A stretch of 25,538 bases of DNA from a virus, in IMG/VR virus record IMGVR_UViG_3300036850_000075, positions 1-25,538 of that record; one strand, given 5' to 3'. Both the position numbers and the translations under genes were made by a program. Every line of letters begins with the position of its first letter. Position 1 is the first letter of the stretch. Below the pieces are notes generated by a model. The model saw nothing but the letters and a program-made list of their open reading frames with translations, searched no databases and was not told the DNA's origin. Positions 1 to 6,455 of this stretch are shown in pieces.

Positions 1-120
1 AGCGGCCTTCGCATCGTCAAGCTGAAACGGGCCGTTAACACCACTAGCGTAGCGGTTAACAACCCTCACATATGAATCTAGCGTGGCACCTATGAGATTC
101 ATGTCCTCTTCAAGGCTCAC
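1..120 (-). CDS. Partial hypothetical phage protein, cut by window edge
   Basis: Only the first 40 codons lie inside the window; the frame stays open to base 1. The proposed GTG start at 118-120 overlaps the TGA stop of the ParB-like gene (117-119) in a GTGA junction, the arrangement used throughout this operon. The visible peptide begins VSLEEDMNLIGATLD and continues with YVRVVNRYASGVNG. An internal ATG at 100-102 is an alternative start. No family can be named from this fragment. Confidence 0.55.
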   Translation of the reverse strand, partial: MSLEEDMNLIGATLDSYVRVVNRYASGVNGPFQLDDAKAA

Positions 121-731
121 GATGCCTCCAGTTCCTCTGGTCCCCACGCCAAACGGCGGACACCTTCCATGGCTTGGTCAAGGCGCTCGAGGGGAGTCTT
201 CATCCCTATCGCTTCTAGGTGTACTCGGACGAATTCAAGGCAATCTAGGATCTCGTCGGCCACAATCCATGGGTCCGCATTGGCTGCCAGTGCATGCTTC
301 GGCTTCATGCGCTCCCGGAGACGGTGCTCCCGTTGTCTTGCTGCCAGTGCATCGGGCTCATCACTTGCCGATGGCTTCTTCTCCTTGACTGGTGGGACAA
401 TGGGCGGATCATCGTAGCCCAAGTCAAGGCGCAGCTGGTTAGCGATGGCCAGCCACATGGTGCGCTTCACGCCAGTTAGCTGTCGGCGATATGTGTTGAG
501 AACGATTCCGGTGAGCTTGCGTTCTTCATCGGAGGTATACTCACGGAAGCGGACTGGGTAGTCCTCAAGTCCCAATTCCCGCGCTGCACGAAGGCGGTGA
601 TGGCCGTCCACCACCTCGTTGGTATTGGCGTCAATTTCGATGGGCACCAGGACACCACGCTTGGCAATGTCGGATTTCAGGGCCTCGTACTCCCACGGCT
701 TGAGGGGAGAGAATCCGGGAATGTCGCTCAC
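117..731 (-). CDS. ParB-like (sulfiredoxin-fold) nuclease-domain protein
   Basis: A 204-residue protein with the ParB N-terminal signature. Residues 5-35 hold the short beta and helix region ending in VLVPIEID, followed by VVDGHHRLRAARELG at about 41-55, the conserved G-H-x-R element that binds nucleotide in ParB/Srx-fold proteins. The region after 110 is charged and lacks a recognisable ParB DNA-binding HTH, so this is a short phage ParB-like protein rather than a full segregation ParB. Phage proteins of this type often sit among DNA-metabolism genes; here the role (CTPase, nuclease or DNA binding) is open. The start is GTG, coupled by GTGA to the upstream gene, with GGAGGT about nine bases before it. 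Confidence 0.8.
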   Translation of the reverse strand: MSDIPGFSPLKPWEYEALKSDIAKRGVLVPIEIDANTNEVVDGHHRLRAARELGLEDYPVRFREYTSDEERKLTGIVLNTYRRQLTGVKRTMWLAIANQLRLDLGYDDPPIVPPVKEKKPSASDEPDALAARQREHRLRERMKPKHALAANADPWIVADEILDCLEFVRVHLEAIGMKTPLERLDQAMEGVRRLAWGPEELEAS

Positions 732-1057
732 AGGACAGCCACCTCCGGTTCAATGCCATTGAACGAGTCGTCGCAGATAACAGGCCAACCCAGCAATTGA
801 TTTCCTTCCTTTCCCCAACTCTCACGTCCATGTCGGATTCGTTCGGCCCATGCACGATCCTGTTCGTCCTCAAGGCGAGCGAACTTCGGGCCGAATTCGC
901 GAAGAGAGACAACCTCACTTGGCTTTGGCCCCGCCGACATCTCAACTATGGCATCGAATGCTTCGTGATTCATTCGCCATTGGAAGCGCATGCCGGGCCG
1001 ATGTTGCCACCGCTCCTCAATAGCTAGGGCTTTATCGAAAAGCTCTCCACTATTCAT
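728..1057 (-). CDS. Hypothetical phage protein
   Basis: Encodes about 109 residues from the ATG at 1055-1057, which overlaps the TGA of the upstream gene as ATGA. A longer form starting at 1066 is possible but less consistent with the operon pattern. The protein is charged and helical, with an internal AWAERIRHGRESWGKEG segment and no membrane helix or cysteine cluster. It is followed by the ParB-like gene with a GTGA overlap, so the two are probably co-translated. No function is recognised. Confidence 0.65.
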   Translation of the reverse strand: MNSGELFDKALAIEERWQHRPGMRFQWRMNHEAFDAIVEMSAGPKPSEVVSLREFGPKFARLEDEQDRAWAERIRHGRESWGKEGNQLLGWPVICDDSFNGIEPEVAVL

Positions 1058-1248
1058 GCGTACCACCGCTTTCTCTCCATATTGAGCAGCGGCAATATCA
1101 GAGCCGCCTTCTTATCGCCAACGCTGGCCTTGTATCGGACGAACGACTCAAGTAATTCGTCCTCCTCGCCATGCGCCGCCTCGAGATCGCCTCCATCCTT
1201 GTAGGCCTCAATGATTGCCGCGACCCATTGCTCCCACGTAGCGGTCAC
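1054..1248 (-). CDS. Small acidic hypothetical phage protein
   Basis: About 64 residues from GTG at 1246-1248, which forms a GTGA junction with the TGA of the upstream zinc-ribbon gene. An in-frame ATG at 1272 would add eight residues and a longer overlap. The sequence is helical, with an acidic middle (EEDELLES) and a basic C-terminus (NMERKRWYA). No motif identifies a function; it is accepted because of the coupled start and the absence of a better frame. Confidence 0.55.
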   Translation of the reverse strand: MTATWEQWVAAIIEAYKDGGDLEAAHGEEDELLESFVRYKASVGDKKAALILPLLNMERKRWYA

Positions 1249-1412
1249 CCATTCCGCCTCTCCGCCAACCATTCAAGCCACCTATTCCGCCGCTCCGTCA
1301 ACTTCCGTTCTTGGTAGCTGTCGGTTACGCGTACTCCCGCACATCTTGAACACCAACCAGTTTCATCATCATCTATTTCTCTGAATCCGCAACGGGGGCA
1401 AATCTCAAGCAT
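1245..1412 (-). CDS. Small zinc-ribbon protein
   Basis: A 55-residue protein starting MLEICPRCGF at ATG 1410-1412. The two CxxC knuckles, CPRC at residues 5-8 and CSRC near residue 21, are a classic zinc ribbon, followed by a basic helix rich in Arg and Glu. The frame is open further upstream, but this start has an AAGG just before it and places the zinc ribbon at the N-terminus, as is usual. Zinc ribbons of this size in phages commonly bind nucleic acid or proteins; the partner is unknown. It overlaps the upstream coiled-coil gene by eight bases. Confidence 0.7.
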   Translation of the reverse strand: MLEICPRCGFREIDDDETGWCSRCAGVRVTDSYQERKLTERRNRWLEWLAERRNG

Positions 1413-1596
1413 GGCCTTCGAGGGCTTGGCGGAAATATGCCTCGTATTCAGTAGCACCGAGGTCCGCAAACGCATCTACTGCATTCAGCAGGTCCGCCCG
1501 CAGGCGCTCGACTTCTGCCTGAAGGGCTTCTACCTCCTCACTGCCGTAGAACGTCACATCGGCCGCAAGGGTCGTGCCCTTCTTAAACGTAATCAC
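1405..1596 (-). CDS. Small coiled-coil phage protein
   Basis: About 63 residues when started at GTG 1594-1596, which has GGGAGG four bases upstream. In-frame ATGs at 1608 and 1629 are alternatives. After a short beta-rich N-terminus (VITFKKGTTL), residues 20-45 form a heptad-like coiled coil (EEVEALQAEVERLRADL) and the tail is helical. The layout suggests a small oligomeric accessory protein. It overlaps the upstream gene by about 14 bases. The function is not recognised. Confidence 0.55.
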   Translation of the reverse strand: MITFKKGTTLAADVTFYGSEEVEALQAEVERLRADLLNAVDAFADLGATEYEAYFRQALEGHA

Positions 1597-1798
1597 GATG
1601 CCTCCCATATTTCTGGTTTTTAGGGTCATAATCCCTGACGCAAATCGAGCAGTACTCTTGGCGGTTGTAGACGGAGAGAACGGTATCGCAATATCGGTTG
1701 CGGCATACACGTCCTCTCGGACGTTGCCGACGGGGATGCTCTATCCACCAGGGGCCGCGCTCACTCACAATTTTGGTTGCTCGTATCGGTTCCATCAC
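1583..1798 (-). CDS. Small basic cysteine-motif protein
   Basis: A 71-residue basic protein whose middle carries VCRNRYC and then EYCSIC, four cysteines spaced like a small zinc-binding site. The first codon is GTG, overlapping the stop of the upstream gene as GTGA; ATG is the second codon. The high Arg content plus a putative zinc site suggests nucleic-acid binding. This is inference from composition only, since no family was recognised. Confidence 0.55.
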   Translation of the reverse strand: MMEPIRATKIVSERGPWWIEHPRRQRPRGRVCRNRYCDTVLSVYNRQEYCSICVRDYDPKNQKYGRHRDYV

Positions 1799-2058
1799 AG
1801 CATCGTTCTCAACTCGTCTAGGAGTGTCGGGTGATACAGAGCTCCATGCCCGCCAGTGAGGCGATAGAACTGCCGCTCCGCTGATGCCTGGTTCACTCCA
1901 AAGCGGGCGGAATATGCGTGGGCGGCCATTCGGATGGAGCCGTACTCGCTACGGAGCCGGTCTATCAATTCCCTTACTTCTTCGGCATGCTCGAGCGCCT
2001 TAGTTCGGGTTATCCCGTAGTGACCGCATATCTCGCAGGGGGTGTATTCTCTGGTCAC
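1795..2058 (-). CDS. Small zinc-finger / HTH-like protein
   Basis: An 87-residue protein starting at GTG 2056-2058 in a GTGA overlap. The N-terminus has CEICGHYG (residues 8-15) and a nearby histidine, a plausible zinc knuckle. The middle reads MAAHAYSARFGVNQASAERQFYRL, which has the spacing of a helix-turn-helix with the turn at FGVNQA. A DNA-binding phage regulator or accessory factor is possible. The zinc site lacks a clear second CxxC pair, so metal binding is uncertain. Confidence 0.6.
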   Translation of the reverse strand: MTREYTPCEICGHYGITRTKALEHAEEVRELIDRLRSEYGSIRMAAHAYSARFGVNQASAERQFYRLTGGHGALYHPTLLDELRTML

Positions 2059-2270
2059 TTCTTCTCCAGGGCTTGGCGGGCGATAGCGACCAATTCGGCG
2101 CGGCTAAGGCCCCACTTCTCCTCGGCAATCTTCTCGAGAGCTGTGCGCATTCGCAATTGGCTTGTCAGAGTTTTGTCATTCGCTCTGGTCAGAGCGGCGT
2201 TATCTACCCGCAGGCGCTCGTTCTCGGCCTCCAGGGCGATGTGGTCATCGAGGGTGCATCCTGAGTTCAC
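2055..2270 (-). CDS. Small coiled-coil protein
   Basis: A 71-residue, almost wholly helical protein. Residues 8-32 form a coiled coil (ALEAENERLRVDNAAL) and the C-terminal half is a second amphipathic helix ending RQALEKK. The GTG start at 2268-2270 has a GGAGG five bases upstream and overlaps the previous stop as GTGA. Its C-terminal shape resembles the coiled-coil protein at 1405-1596, so the two could be distant relatives. No function is assigned. Confidence 0.6.
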   Translation of the reverse strand: MNSGCTLDDHIALEAENERLRVDNAALTRANDKTLTSQLRMRTALEKIAEEKWGLSRAELVAIARQALEKK

Positions 2271-2680
2271 TTTTTCCTCCTAATGTCCACTACTGCAAAA
2301 TCGCCACGGAGAACGACGCAAGGAAGTGCTCCAGATCCGAACGGTACGGCCCGCTCCGATTGGGAAAGTGCGCGCCGAAACCACTCCGTCTTGATGAACG
2401 TATCCCATGACTTCGGAATCTGTTGGCCTGTCTTTACCTCTGGCATGACTAGGCATTCGACCTGATACGGCCTCGCGCTGGATTCTTCCGTGGGCGTCCA
2501 CCCTTGGCCACCGAGTCTCTTGTGTGCTCGAGCTTGGGCAGCGTGGCCCTTCCGGCGGTTCCGCCGGCCGATGCATGACGGACACCTGCATCCGACAACA
2601 TGGCCAGTCTTGAGTTGGATCTTCAAGTTCACCTCGCCGCACCCACAGACGCAGGTTGGGTCAGGCGCTTTTGCCCGCAT
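2267..2680 (-). CDS. Putative PDDEXK-like nuclease (resolvase-like) with N-terminal zinc cluster
   Basis: About 137 residues from ATG 2678-2680, preferred over the ATG at 2701 because AAAGG lies six bases upstream. The N-terminus has two cysteine clusters (CVCGCGE at 10-16 and CRCPSC at 31-36), which probably bind zinc. The middle is basic (GRRNRRKGHAAQARAHKRLG). Residues 75-90 read ECLVMPEVKTGQQIP, matching the E...ExK core strand pattern of PDDEXK nucleases such as phage Holliday-junction resolvases and VRR-NUC proteins. This suggests DNA branch processing during replication or recombination. The call rests on motif shape alone; it could also be a non-catalytic relative. Confidence 0.55.
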   Translation of the reverse strand: MRAKAPDPTCVCGCGEVNLKIQLKTGHVVGCRCPSCIGRRNRRKGHAAQARAHKRLGGQGWTPTEESSARPYQVECLVMPEVKTGQQIPKSWDTFIKTEWFRRALSQSERAVPFGSGALPCVVLRGDFAVVDIRRKK

Positions 2681-2783
2681 GGAGCACCTTTCCGCAGTCA
2701 TGAACTACTCGAAGATTGCGACGAATGAGGGGCAGGATCTTGTTCAAGTCGATCAGCTGCATGCAGTCTCCGCAGACTGCCAT
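2661..2783 (-). CDS. Tiny zinc-knuckle-like protein
   Basis: A 40-residue reading frame from ATG 2781-2783 with AGGG five bases before it. It carries CGDC at residues 4-7 and HDCGKVLH near residue 28, a plausible zinc-binding arrangement. It lies between two better supported genes, eight bases after the upstream stop, and overlaps the nuclease-like gene by 20 bases. The frame is open far upstream, but that part overlaps the neighbouring gene and looks non-coding. Confidence 0.5.
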   Translation of the reverse strand: MAVCGDCMQLIDLNKILPLIRRNLRVVHDCGKVLHAGKSA

Positions 2784-2790
2784 GTAGTCC

Positions 2791-3096
2791 CTACCCTTCT
2801 TTGCCAACAGACTCCACCGCCCTACAGATACTGATGAACACCGCTTCTTCCCTACCCGGTGCATACTGATAGCCAGTTGCAAACCTACGTAGTGATTCCA
2901 AAACAACTGCTTCACCGAAGGAACGCAGCATCCTGCCCACTACTCTTGGGTCTAGGCCGGTACGGTGAACCAGGTAGTGAACATCGGGATTGACGAACGT
3001 AGTTCGTATTGTTCTCTCCGGTGCCGTAGTTGGTCTTTGTGTTTCAACAAGTTCTTCAATTACCAGGGCCAACTCGGTAGGTTCTCCTTCGTTCAC
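2791..3096 (-). CDS. Hypothetical helical phage protein
   Basis: A 101-residue protein beginning at GTG 3094-3096, preceded by GGGGG with good spacing. An acidic N-terminal helix (MNEGEPTELALVIEELVET) is followed by a region with HTH-like shape (VHYLVHRTGLDPRVVGRMLRS) and a C-terminal helical segment. It is the first gene after a 166-base gap and may begin a sub-block of the operon. A DNA-binding role is possible, but no family is recognised. Confidence 0.6.
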   Translation of the reverse strand: MNEGEPTELALVIEELVETQRPTTAPERTIRTTFVNPDVHYLVHRTGLDPRVVGRMLRSFGEAVVLESLRRFATGYQYAPGREEAVFISICRAVESVGKEG

Positions 3097-3262
3097 CTAA
3101 ACCCCCATCAAACATGCTGACGGCACTTTCACGAAACGCTGTCCGGCGCAGGCGCTAGACTTCTGCGAGCGGCCGCGAGTCTTCCCGACTGGCGGTGGCG
3201 TCACCCATCAGCATTCCGTCTTGCTGACTTCCCCGCCGCCCCCATTAGGAGCGACGGGCAGA
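3097..3262. other. 166-base intergenic gap in the left operon
   Basis: This is the largest gap in the left operon. On the minus strand it holds a 19-codon open frame (ATG at 3212-3214, TAG at 3155-3157) without a convincing SD, followed in the same frame by 19 sense codons up to the next gene. It contains a GCGGCCGC palindrome near 3170. No clear promoter or terminator was found. It may be a decayed small gene or a spacer. Confidence 0.4.
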
Positions 3263-3721
3263 TCAGTTACTGCGAAGCTGGGCTGCGAAGGACGGGGTCC
3301 GTCGCCGCGTGTCACCGCTCGCTGGCGGCTTATTCCGGTTTCGGACTCGCTGTGCCTTCAGCGTCTGCTTCTTGGGGGCTGGCCTTAGGATCAACGTCTC
3401 GCCGGCGACATTCATCGTTCGGTCTTGTCGCTTCGCAATACCGTTGACCAGGAATCGCAGCAGCTTCTTGCGATTCTTGGGCACATTCTGACCGGGCGGG
3501 ACGATAATTCCGACCGAGGCCGTCACATCGGCCCACTCGGCATCCAGTGTGCGCTTCAGGCACCGCACGCCCGAGCAGTTATTCGGATCACCAATAACGG
3601 CCCCCTTCATATCGGCCAGCGTGATCGTTGCTTGCAGCTTTCCGAATGACTGGGGAGCATCGACAACCCGCTTCGGGTCGTAGCCCTGTGCCCGGGCCCG
3701 TGCTATCCATGTTGAGCCCAC
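3263..3721 (-). CDS. Hypothetical basic phage protein
   Basis: A 152-residue protein starting at GTG 3719-3721, one base overlapping the TAG of the upstream gene, with AAGGGGG upstream. The first 70 residues include TITLADMKGAVIGDPNNCSG, which resembles a small domain seen in phage proteins where a beta strand leads into a G-x-P/D-P-x-x-C segment. The C-terminal third is strongly basic (KKQTLKAQRVRNRNK) and probably disordered, which fits nucleic-acid binding. No catalytic motif is visible. Confidence 0.6.
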   Translation of the reverse strand: MGSTWIARARAQGYDPKRVVDAPQSFGKLQATITLADMKGAVIGDPNNCSGVRCLKRTLDAEWADVTASVGIIVPPGQNVPKNRKKLLRFLVNGIAKRQDRTMNVAGETLILRPAPKKQTLKAQRVRNRNKPPASGDTRRRTPSFAAQLRSN

Positions 3722-4086
3722 TATTCACCCCCTTCCTCGTGGAATTCAGGACAGTGGGAACACTGCCCGTGGTGCTCCGAGCGCACGGTATCCGTGCGCT
3801 CTCGTTGATTCCACGGAGCCGTTACGCCCCGAACGTCAATGACCCAACCCTGGAAGGTTGTCTCGGCGATTCCGAAGTGCCTGGCGAAGGAGCGCGCAGT
3901 GACTTCTGTTTGCCGGCCACCAGGCGAAAGAATTGGTGACCCATCCTCATCGAGGAGCGGCGACCCCTCGTATTTCAGGAACAGACCAACGAAACCAGCT
4001 CGGAATGTTTCGGCCTTCTTATCCAGTGCGCTCCACTTGACCGGGCGAATGCGCCGTAGTTCTACGATTTCGGCTGTGTCACTCAC
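3721..4086 (-). CDS. HTH-like phage protein with cysteine/histidine tail
   Basis: A 121-residue protein from GTG 4084-4086, which forms a GTGA junction with the stop of the upstream gene; the longer ATG start at 4116 would overlap 34 bases. Residues about 65-85 (ARSFARHFGIAETTFQGWV) have the classic layout of a helix-turn-helix, with the turn at FGIAE and a recognition helix after it. The C-terminus has CSHCPEFHEE, a possible metal site. It is probably a small DNA-binding protein, either regulatory or replication linked. Confidence 0.65.
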   Translation of the reverse strand: MSDTAEIVELRRIRPVKWSALDKKAETFRAGFVGLFLKYEGSPLLDEDGSPILSPGGRQTEVTARSFARHFGIAETTFQGWVIDVRGVTAPWNQRERTDTVRSEHHGQCSHCPEFHEEGGE

Positions 4087-4301
4087 TCCTGCACCGCCTC
4101 CTCCAACTCGTGCCACTCATCGAGGGCTCGCAGCGGGTCATCTTCGCTCCGCTCGATTACCTCGAAGACTTCCTTGGCCGATATCGCCACCGCTAGCCAT
4201 GTGTCCTCATCAACTGTCGGTACGAATTGCTTGAACCGGCGGGCTACGGCACAGCCGACAAGTAGGGCTGCAAGGTCACCAGGGTCTTCTTCGTCGGTCA
4301 T
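4083..4301 (-). CDS. Small acidic hypothetical protein
   Basis: A 72-residue protein with AAGGAAAG upstream of its ATG. It is acidic at both ends (MTDEEDPGD and ELEEAVQE) with a hydrophobic helix (LAALLVGCAVARRF) near the N-terminus, too short and interrupted to be a sure membrane segment. Its start overlaps the stop of the membrane-protein gene upstream as ATGA. Function is unknown. Confidence 0.6.
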   Translation of the reverse strand: MTDEEDPGDLAALLVGCAVARRFKQFVPTVDEDTWLAVAISAKEVFEVIERSEDDPLRALDEWHELEEAVQE

Positions 4302-4447
4302 AGCTTCTTTCCTTCCGAAATGCCCTCGTTGAATCCCTGCCAGTAGGCGATTTCCCTATCACCCGAATCCCTTGTTGCCGCAGCCATAGCCATAGCCAAG
4401 GCACCGAAGAATCCGCCGACGAAGAACCAGAGCAGGAACCAGATCAT
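4298..4447 (-). CDS. Small single-pass membrane protein
   Basis: A 49-residue gene found by reading the minus strand: ATG at 4445-4447 and TGA at 4298-4300. Both ends form ATGA overlaps, with the 188-residue gene upstream and the acidic gene downstream, which strongly supports it. The first 24 residues (MIWFLLWFFVGGFFGALAMA) are a membrane helix and the rest is polar (DSGDREIAYWQGFNEGISEG), presumably cytoplasmic or periplasmic. The glycine-rich helix suggests self-association. Function is unknown. Confidence 0.7.
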   Translation of the reverse strand: MIWFLLWFFVGGFFGALAMAMAAATRDSGDREIAYWQGFNEGISEGKKL

Positions 4448-5010
4448 TGGGCATCCCACCCCGGAGGTGGCTGATTCGGTGTGCGCCTAGGCCTGTGCTC
4501 GCTGGTTTCGTAATCGATGGGATCAGGCCACTCTTGTTTGGCGGACGAAGGCGGGGCCGCTTCTTGTGGCGCGCTGCTATTCGATTGTCCCCCGCCTCCG
4601 TCCACGCTTTTACGAAGCCATTCGTAGAACTTCTCGGCGTTCCAATACCATTCACCGTCAGCCGCCACGGCTTGCATAAGCGCAGTCCGCCTATCCATCC
4701 GTTCCTGTTCGTACTTGGCCCCGGCTTCGGTATTACGCCAGGCGGCAGGGACTCCGGGGCCCCGCGGACTTCCGCTACCGCCTGACGTAAGTCTTGGGGC
4801 GGCCAGGTACGGCTTGCCAGCCTTTGAAGTCTTGACTTCCCATCCTTCGGGAAGTGGTGTATCCTCTTTCAAATCCTTGCCTAGCGGTGAGTAGCAATTG
4901 ACCTCTCGCTGGCCTGTCTCGTTGACAAGGGTGACCCGGTAGGACGTAACGTCCTCGCCGACGCTATTCGTCCAGTGCTCGACCTTTATGCGTTCCACGA
5001 TGTCGGTCAC
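4444..5010 (-). CDS. Possible ssDNA-binding-like phage protein
   Basis: A 188-residue protein from GTG 5008-5010. Residues 1-75 are beta-rich (YRVTLVNETGQREVNCYSP) and could be an OB-like fold. A linker of Gly, Pro and Ser follows, then a helical segment DRRTALMQAVAADGEWYW and FYEWLRKS. This N-terminal beta domain plus a C-terminal RxxALxxAV...FYEWL helix resembles phage proteins thought to be SSB-like, but no defining motif is present. The tail contains EAAPPSSAK, encoded by a 28-base exact repeat shared with the gene at 5324. Function is inferred at low strength. Confidence 0.5.
   Translation of the reverse strand: MTDIVERIKVEHWTNSVGEDVTSYRVTLVNETGQREVNCYSPLGKDLKEDTPLPEGWEVKTSKAGKPYLAAPRLTSGGSGSPRGPGVPAAWRNTEAGAKYEQERMDRRTALMQAVAADGEWYWNAEKFYEWLRKSVDGGGGQSNSSAPQEAAPPSSAKQEWPDPIDYETSEHRPRRTPNQPPPGWDAQ
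4536..4563 (-). repeat. 28-bp exact direct repeat, copy 1
   Basis: The plus-strand sequence starting gtttggcggacgaagg is identical over 28 bases to 5380-5407. Both copies are read in the same frame and encode EAAPPSSAK-type linker residues in two different proteins. The two copies are about 840 bp apart. Confidence 0.9.
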
Positions 5011-5327
5011 AGGTCGCCCCCATCGTCATCGAGCATGCAGGCATCGCATCCGCAGGGGAACTCATGGGATGCGTAGGTGAGTGACGTTCCGTAGTCTTCA
5101 TGCGCCCGCTCTATGTGTTTCTTCTGTTCGCTGATTCCGTAGTAGGCGAATCGCTTGAAGGGCAGGGCAGCACCGCGCCGGCGGATGGCGAAGGCGAGCT
5201 CATGGGCCGGCACCCCGTTCTCTTCCCGCAAGCACCGCTCCACCCGCTTACCGCACTCCACCGTGTAGGTAGCCAGTCCCCGATGGGTACGGGTTGGGCG
5301 GTTGTACAAAGCCACCGTGGTGCTCAC
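5007..5327 (-). CDS. Hypothetical protein with cysteine-rich tail
   Basis: A 106-residue protein starting at GTG 5325-5327 in a GTGA overlap. The middle is basic and helical (AFAIRRRGAALPFKRF). Near the end FPCGCDACMLDDD holds three closely spaced cysteines and an acidic tail; with the early cysteines VECGKRVERC it could bind a metal. The final codons overlap the next gene as GTGA. No family is recognised. Confidence 0.6.
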   Translation of the reverse strand: MSTTVALYNRPTRTHRGLATYTVECGKRVERCLREENGVPAHELAFAIRRRGAALPFKRFAYYGISEQKKHIERAHEDYGTSLTYASHEFPCGCDACMLDDDGGDL

Positions 5328-5560
5328 GTGTTCTCCGTGGGATACCGGCCTTGGAAGGCCCCTGCTCTAACTGGCGGCGGTTTGGCGGACGAAGGCGGGG
5401 CCGCTTCGCGACTCAGCGCCTCCTTTGCAATTGCAGAAGCATCAGGCAGGGTCGCTATCTCTGTTAGCGCCGCCCGGAGCCGTTTGTTGTCTTGGGCAAG
5501 TGCCCGCGCTGCGGCTTTCCAATTCACTTCATAGGCGGTTACTCGGGTGTCAGATGTCAT
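5324..5560 (-). CDS. Small coiled-coil protein with proline linker
   Basis: A 78-residue protein from ATG 5558-5560, chosen because it makes an ATGA overlap with the upstream membrane gene; the frame is open for 112 more codons, but those overlap other genes and look non-coding. A helical region (WKAAARALAQDNKRLRAALTEIA) is followed by the EAAPPSSAK linker from the 28-bp repeat and a Pro-rich tail. Probably an oligomeric accessory protein. Confidence 0.6.
   Translation of the reverse strand: MTSDTRVTAYEVNWKAAARALAQDNKRLRAALTEIATLPDASAIAKEALSREAAPPSSAKPPPVRAGAFQGRYPTENT
5380..5407 (-). repeat. 28-bp exact direct repeat, copy 2
   Basis: Identical to 4536-4563 over 28 bases. It lies in the 3' part of the coiled-coil gene and encodes the same EAAPPSSAK linker. 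Flanking bases differ on both sides, so the identity ends sharply. Confidence 0.9.
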
Positions 5561-5724
5561 CGCAACAGACTCCATGCGGCCACCAGCACGGCCCAGATAG
5601 CTGCCGAGATGACAAGTCCGATGAGGATGCCTCGAATGGGCGAAAGCGGAGATGAATCCTCCCAACCATCCCACTTGATGCAGCGGTCGGGGTAGCACCC
5701 GGCATGGCCGCATACCCTGGTCAT
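5557..5724 (-). CDS. Small membrane protein with N-terminal cysteine cluster
   Basis: A 55-residue protein from ATG 5722-5724, with ATGA overlaps at both ends. The N-terminus MTRVCGHAGCYPDRC has three cysteines and a histidine, which may bind zinc or form disulphides. Residues 33-53 (IRGILIGLVISAAIWAVLVA) are one clear membrane helix. The layout suggests a single-pass protein with a metal-binding head. Function is unknown. Confidence 0.65.
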   Translation of the reverse strand: MTRVCGHAGCYPDRCIKWDGWEDSSPLSPIRGILIGLVISAAIWAVLVAAWSLLR

Positions 5725-5960
5725 AGAATCCTCTTCCCCCCGCATAGGGCACAGGTCTCGGCGAGCATGTCGTAGATCTGCGCTTCGCAATCCCCACAAG
5801 TCCACGTCTCATCGGGTATGCGGGTGAACTCCACGGTGATCTCGTCCACCCCGACCCACTTGTTGGCGGTGTGGAATGCCGCTTGCCATTCGGCATCGGC
5901 GAATTGTGCGGCAGCCATCACGTTGCCCCTGCTGTCTCGGGCTTGGACGCGGAGGCTCAT
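5721..5960 (-). CDS. Small protein with C-terminal zinc ribbon
   Basis: A 79-residue protein from ATG 5958-5960, coupled as ATGA to the upstream gene. The first 50 residues are mixed alpha/beta (MSLRVQARDSRGNVMAAAQF and later DEITVEFTRIPDETW). The end has CGDC and CALCGG about 18 residues apart, a zinc ribbon. This could be a regulator of a nucleic-acid enzyme; the partner is unknown. The frame is open upstream of the chosen start but overlaps two other genes. Confidence 0.65.
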   Translation of the reverse strand: MSLRVQARDSRGNVMAAAQFADAEWQAAFHTANKWVGVDEITVEFTRIPDETWTCGDCEAQIYDMLAETCALCGGKRIL

Positions 5961-6157
5961 GGGTTCCACCTCCAGGGGTTGCCGGGGGCAGTCCTGGGGT
6001 CGTTTTCCGGCTTTTCCGCACGCCCCTGATTCCTGCTGAGGGCCTGGCAGGTGGATCGGCTGCACCAGAGCCTTGGGCGGCCAATTTCGGGTTGGTGAAG
6101 TTCGGCTCCACACCCCCGGCAGAACGAGGGGCAGGTGCATGTCTCGCAGTGCTTCAT
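5957..6157 (-). CDS. Small cysteine-rich zinc-finger protein
   Basis: A 66-residue protein with seven cysteines in its first 40 residues: MKHCETCTCPSFCRGCGAEL and later LWCSRSTCQAL. The spacing allows two zinc sites, one formed by FCRGC with WCSRSTC. The C-terminal part is basic and probably flexible. It is the second gene of the left operon and joins its neighbours by ATGA overlaps at both ends. Confidence 0.65.
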   Translation of the reverse strand: MKHCETCTCPSFCRGCGAELHQPEIGRPRLWCSRSTCQALSRNQGRAEKPENDPRTAPGNPWRWNP

Positions 6158-6435
6158 GCCCGCTTCCCCTCAATAGATGGGTTGAATGGTGTAGCCGCCG
6201 GCTTCTTGGCGCGTGAGGGAATCGCCTTCATCTCATCCAGGGCGGCACGGCGTAGCGCGGCCCCTACATCGCAGAAGTGGTCTTCCTCAGAAGTACGGCC
6301 GACGTAGCAGCCATCGCACCCCTTGATGATGTAATGCCTAAGCCAACGACTGGAGGCTGAATCCTTGTCGTCGGGGCTGGGCGGGGAGAGCCGAGCCTCC
6401 CCAGGATCACGACTCCCCCTGCCCAAGAAGCGCAT
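6154..6435 (-). CDS. First gene of left operon; cysteine/histidine-containing protein
   Basis: A 93-residue protein from ATG 6433-6435 with CCGGAG eight bases upstream. The frame is open to 6558, but the upstream stretch coincides with the structured leader and is low-complexity Pro/His/Arg sequence, so the later start is preferred. Residues 40-60 (KGCDGCYVGRTSEEDHFCD) hold CxxC and HxC-like ligands. The C-terminal half is basic and helical. Being first behind the strong promoter suggests early, high expression. Function is unknown. Confidence 0.6.
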   Translation of the reverse strand: MRFLGRGSRDPGEARLSPPSPDDKDSASSRWLRHYIIKGCDGCYVGRTSEEDHFCDVGAALRRAALDEMKAIPSRAKKPAATPFNPSIEGKRA

Positions 6436-6455
6436 CAGCGTGTCTCCGGGTGGAT

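Noticed and set aside
3155-3214. Minus-strand 19-codon frame in the intergenic gap
   Set aside because: Weak SD and no pattern; kept only as a note in the gap entry.
5561-5896. Long upstream extension of the coiled-coil gene
   Set aside because: The extra codons cover two coupled genes in other frames and give unnatural Pro/Arg/Ser sequence; the ATGA start at 5560 fits the operon.
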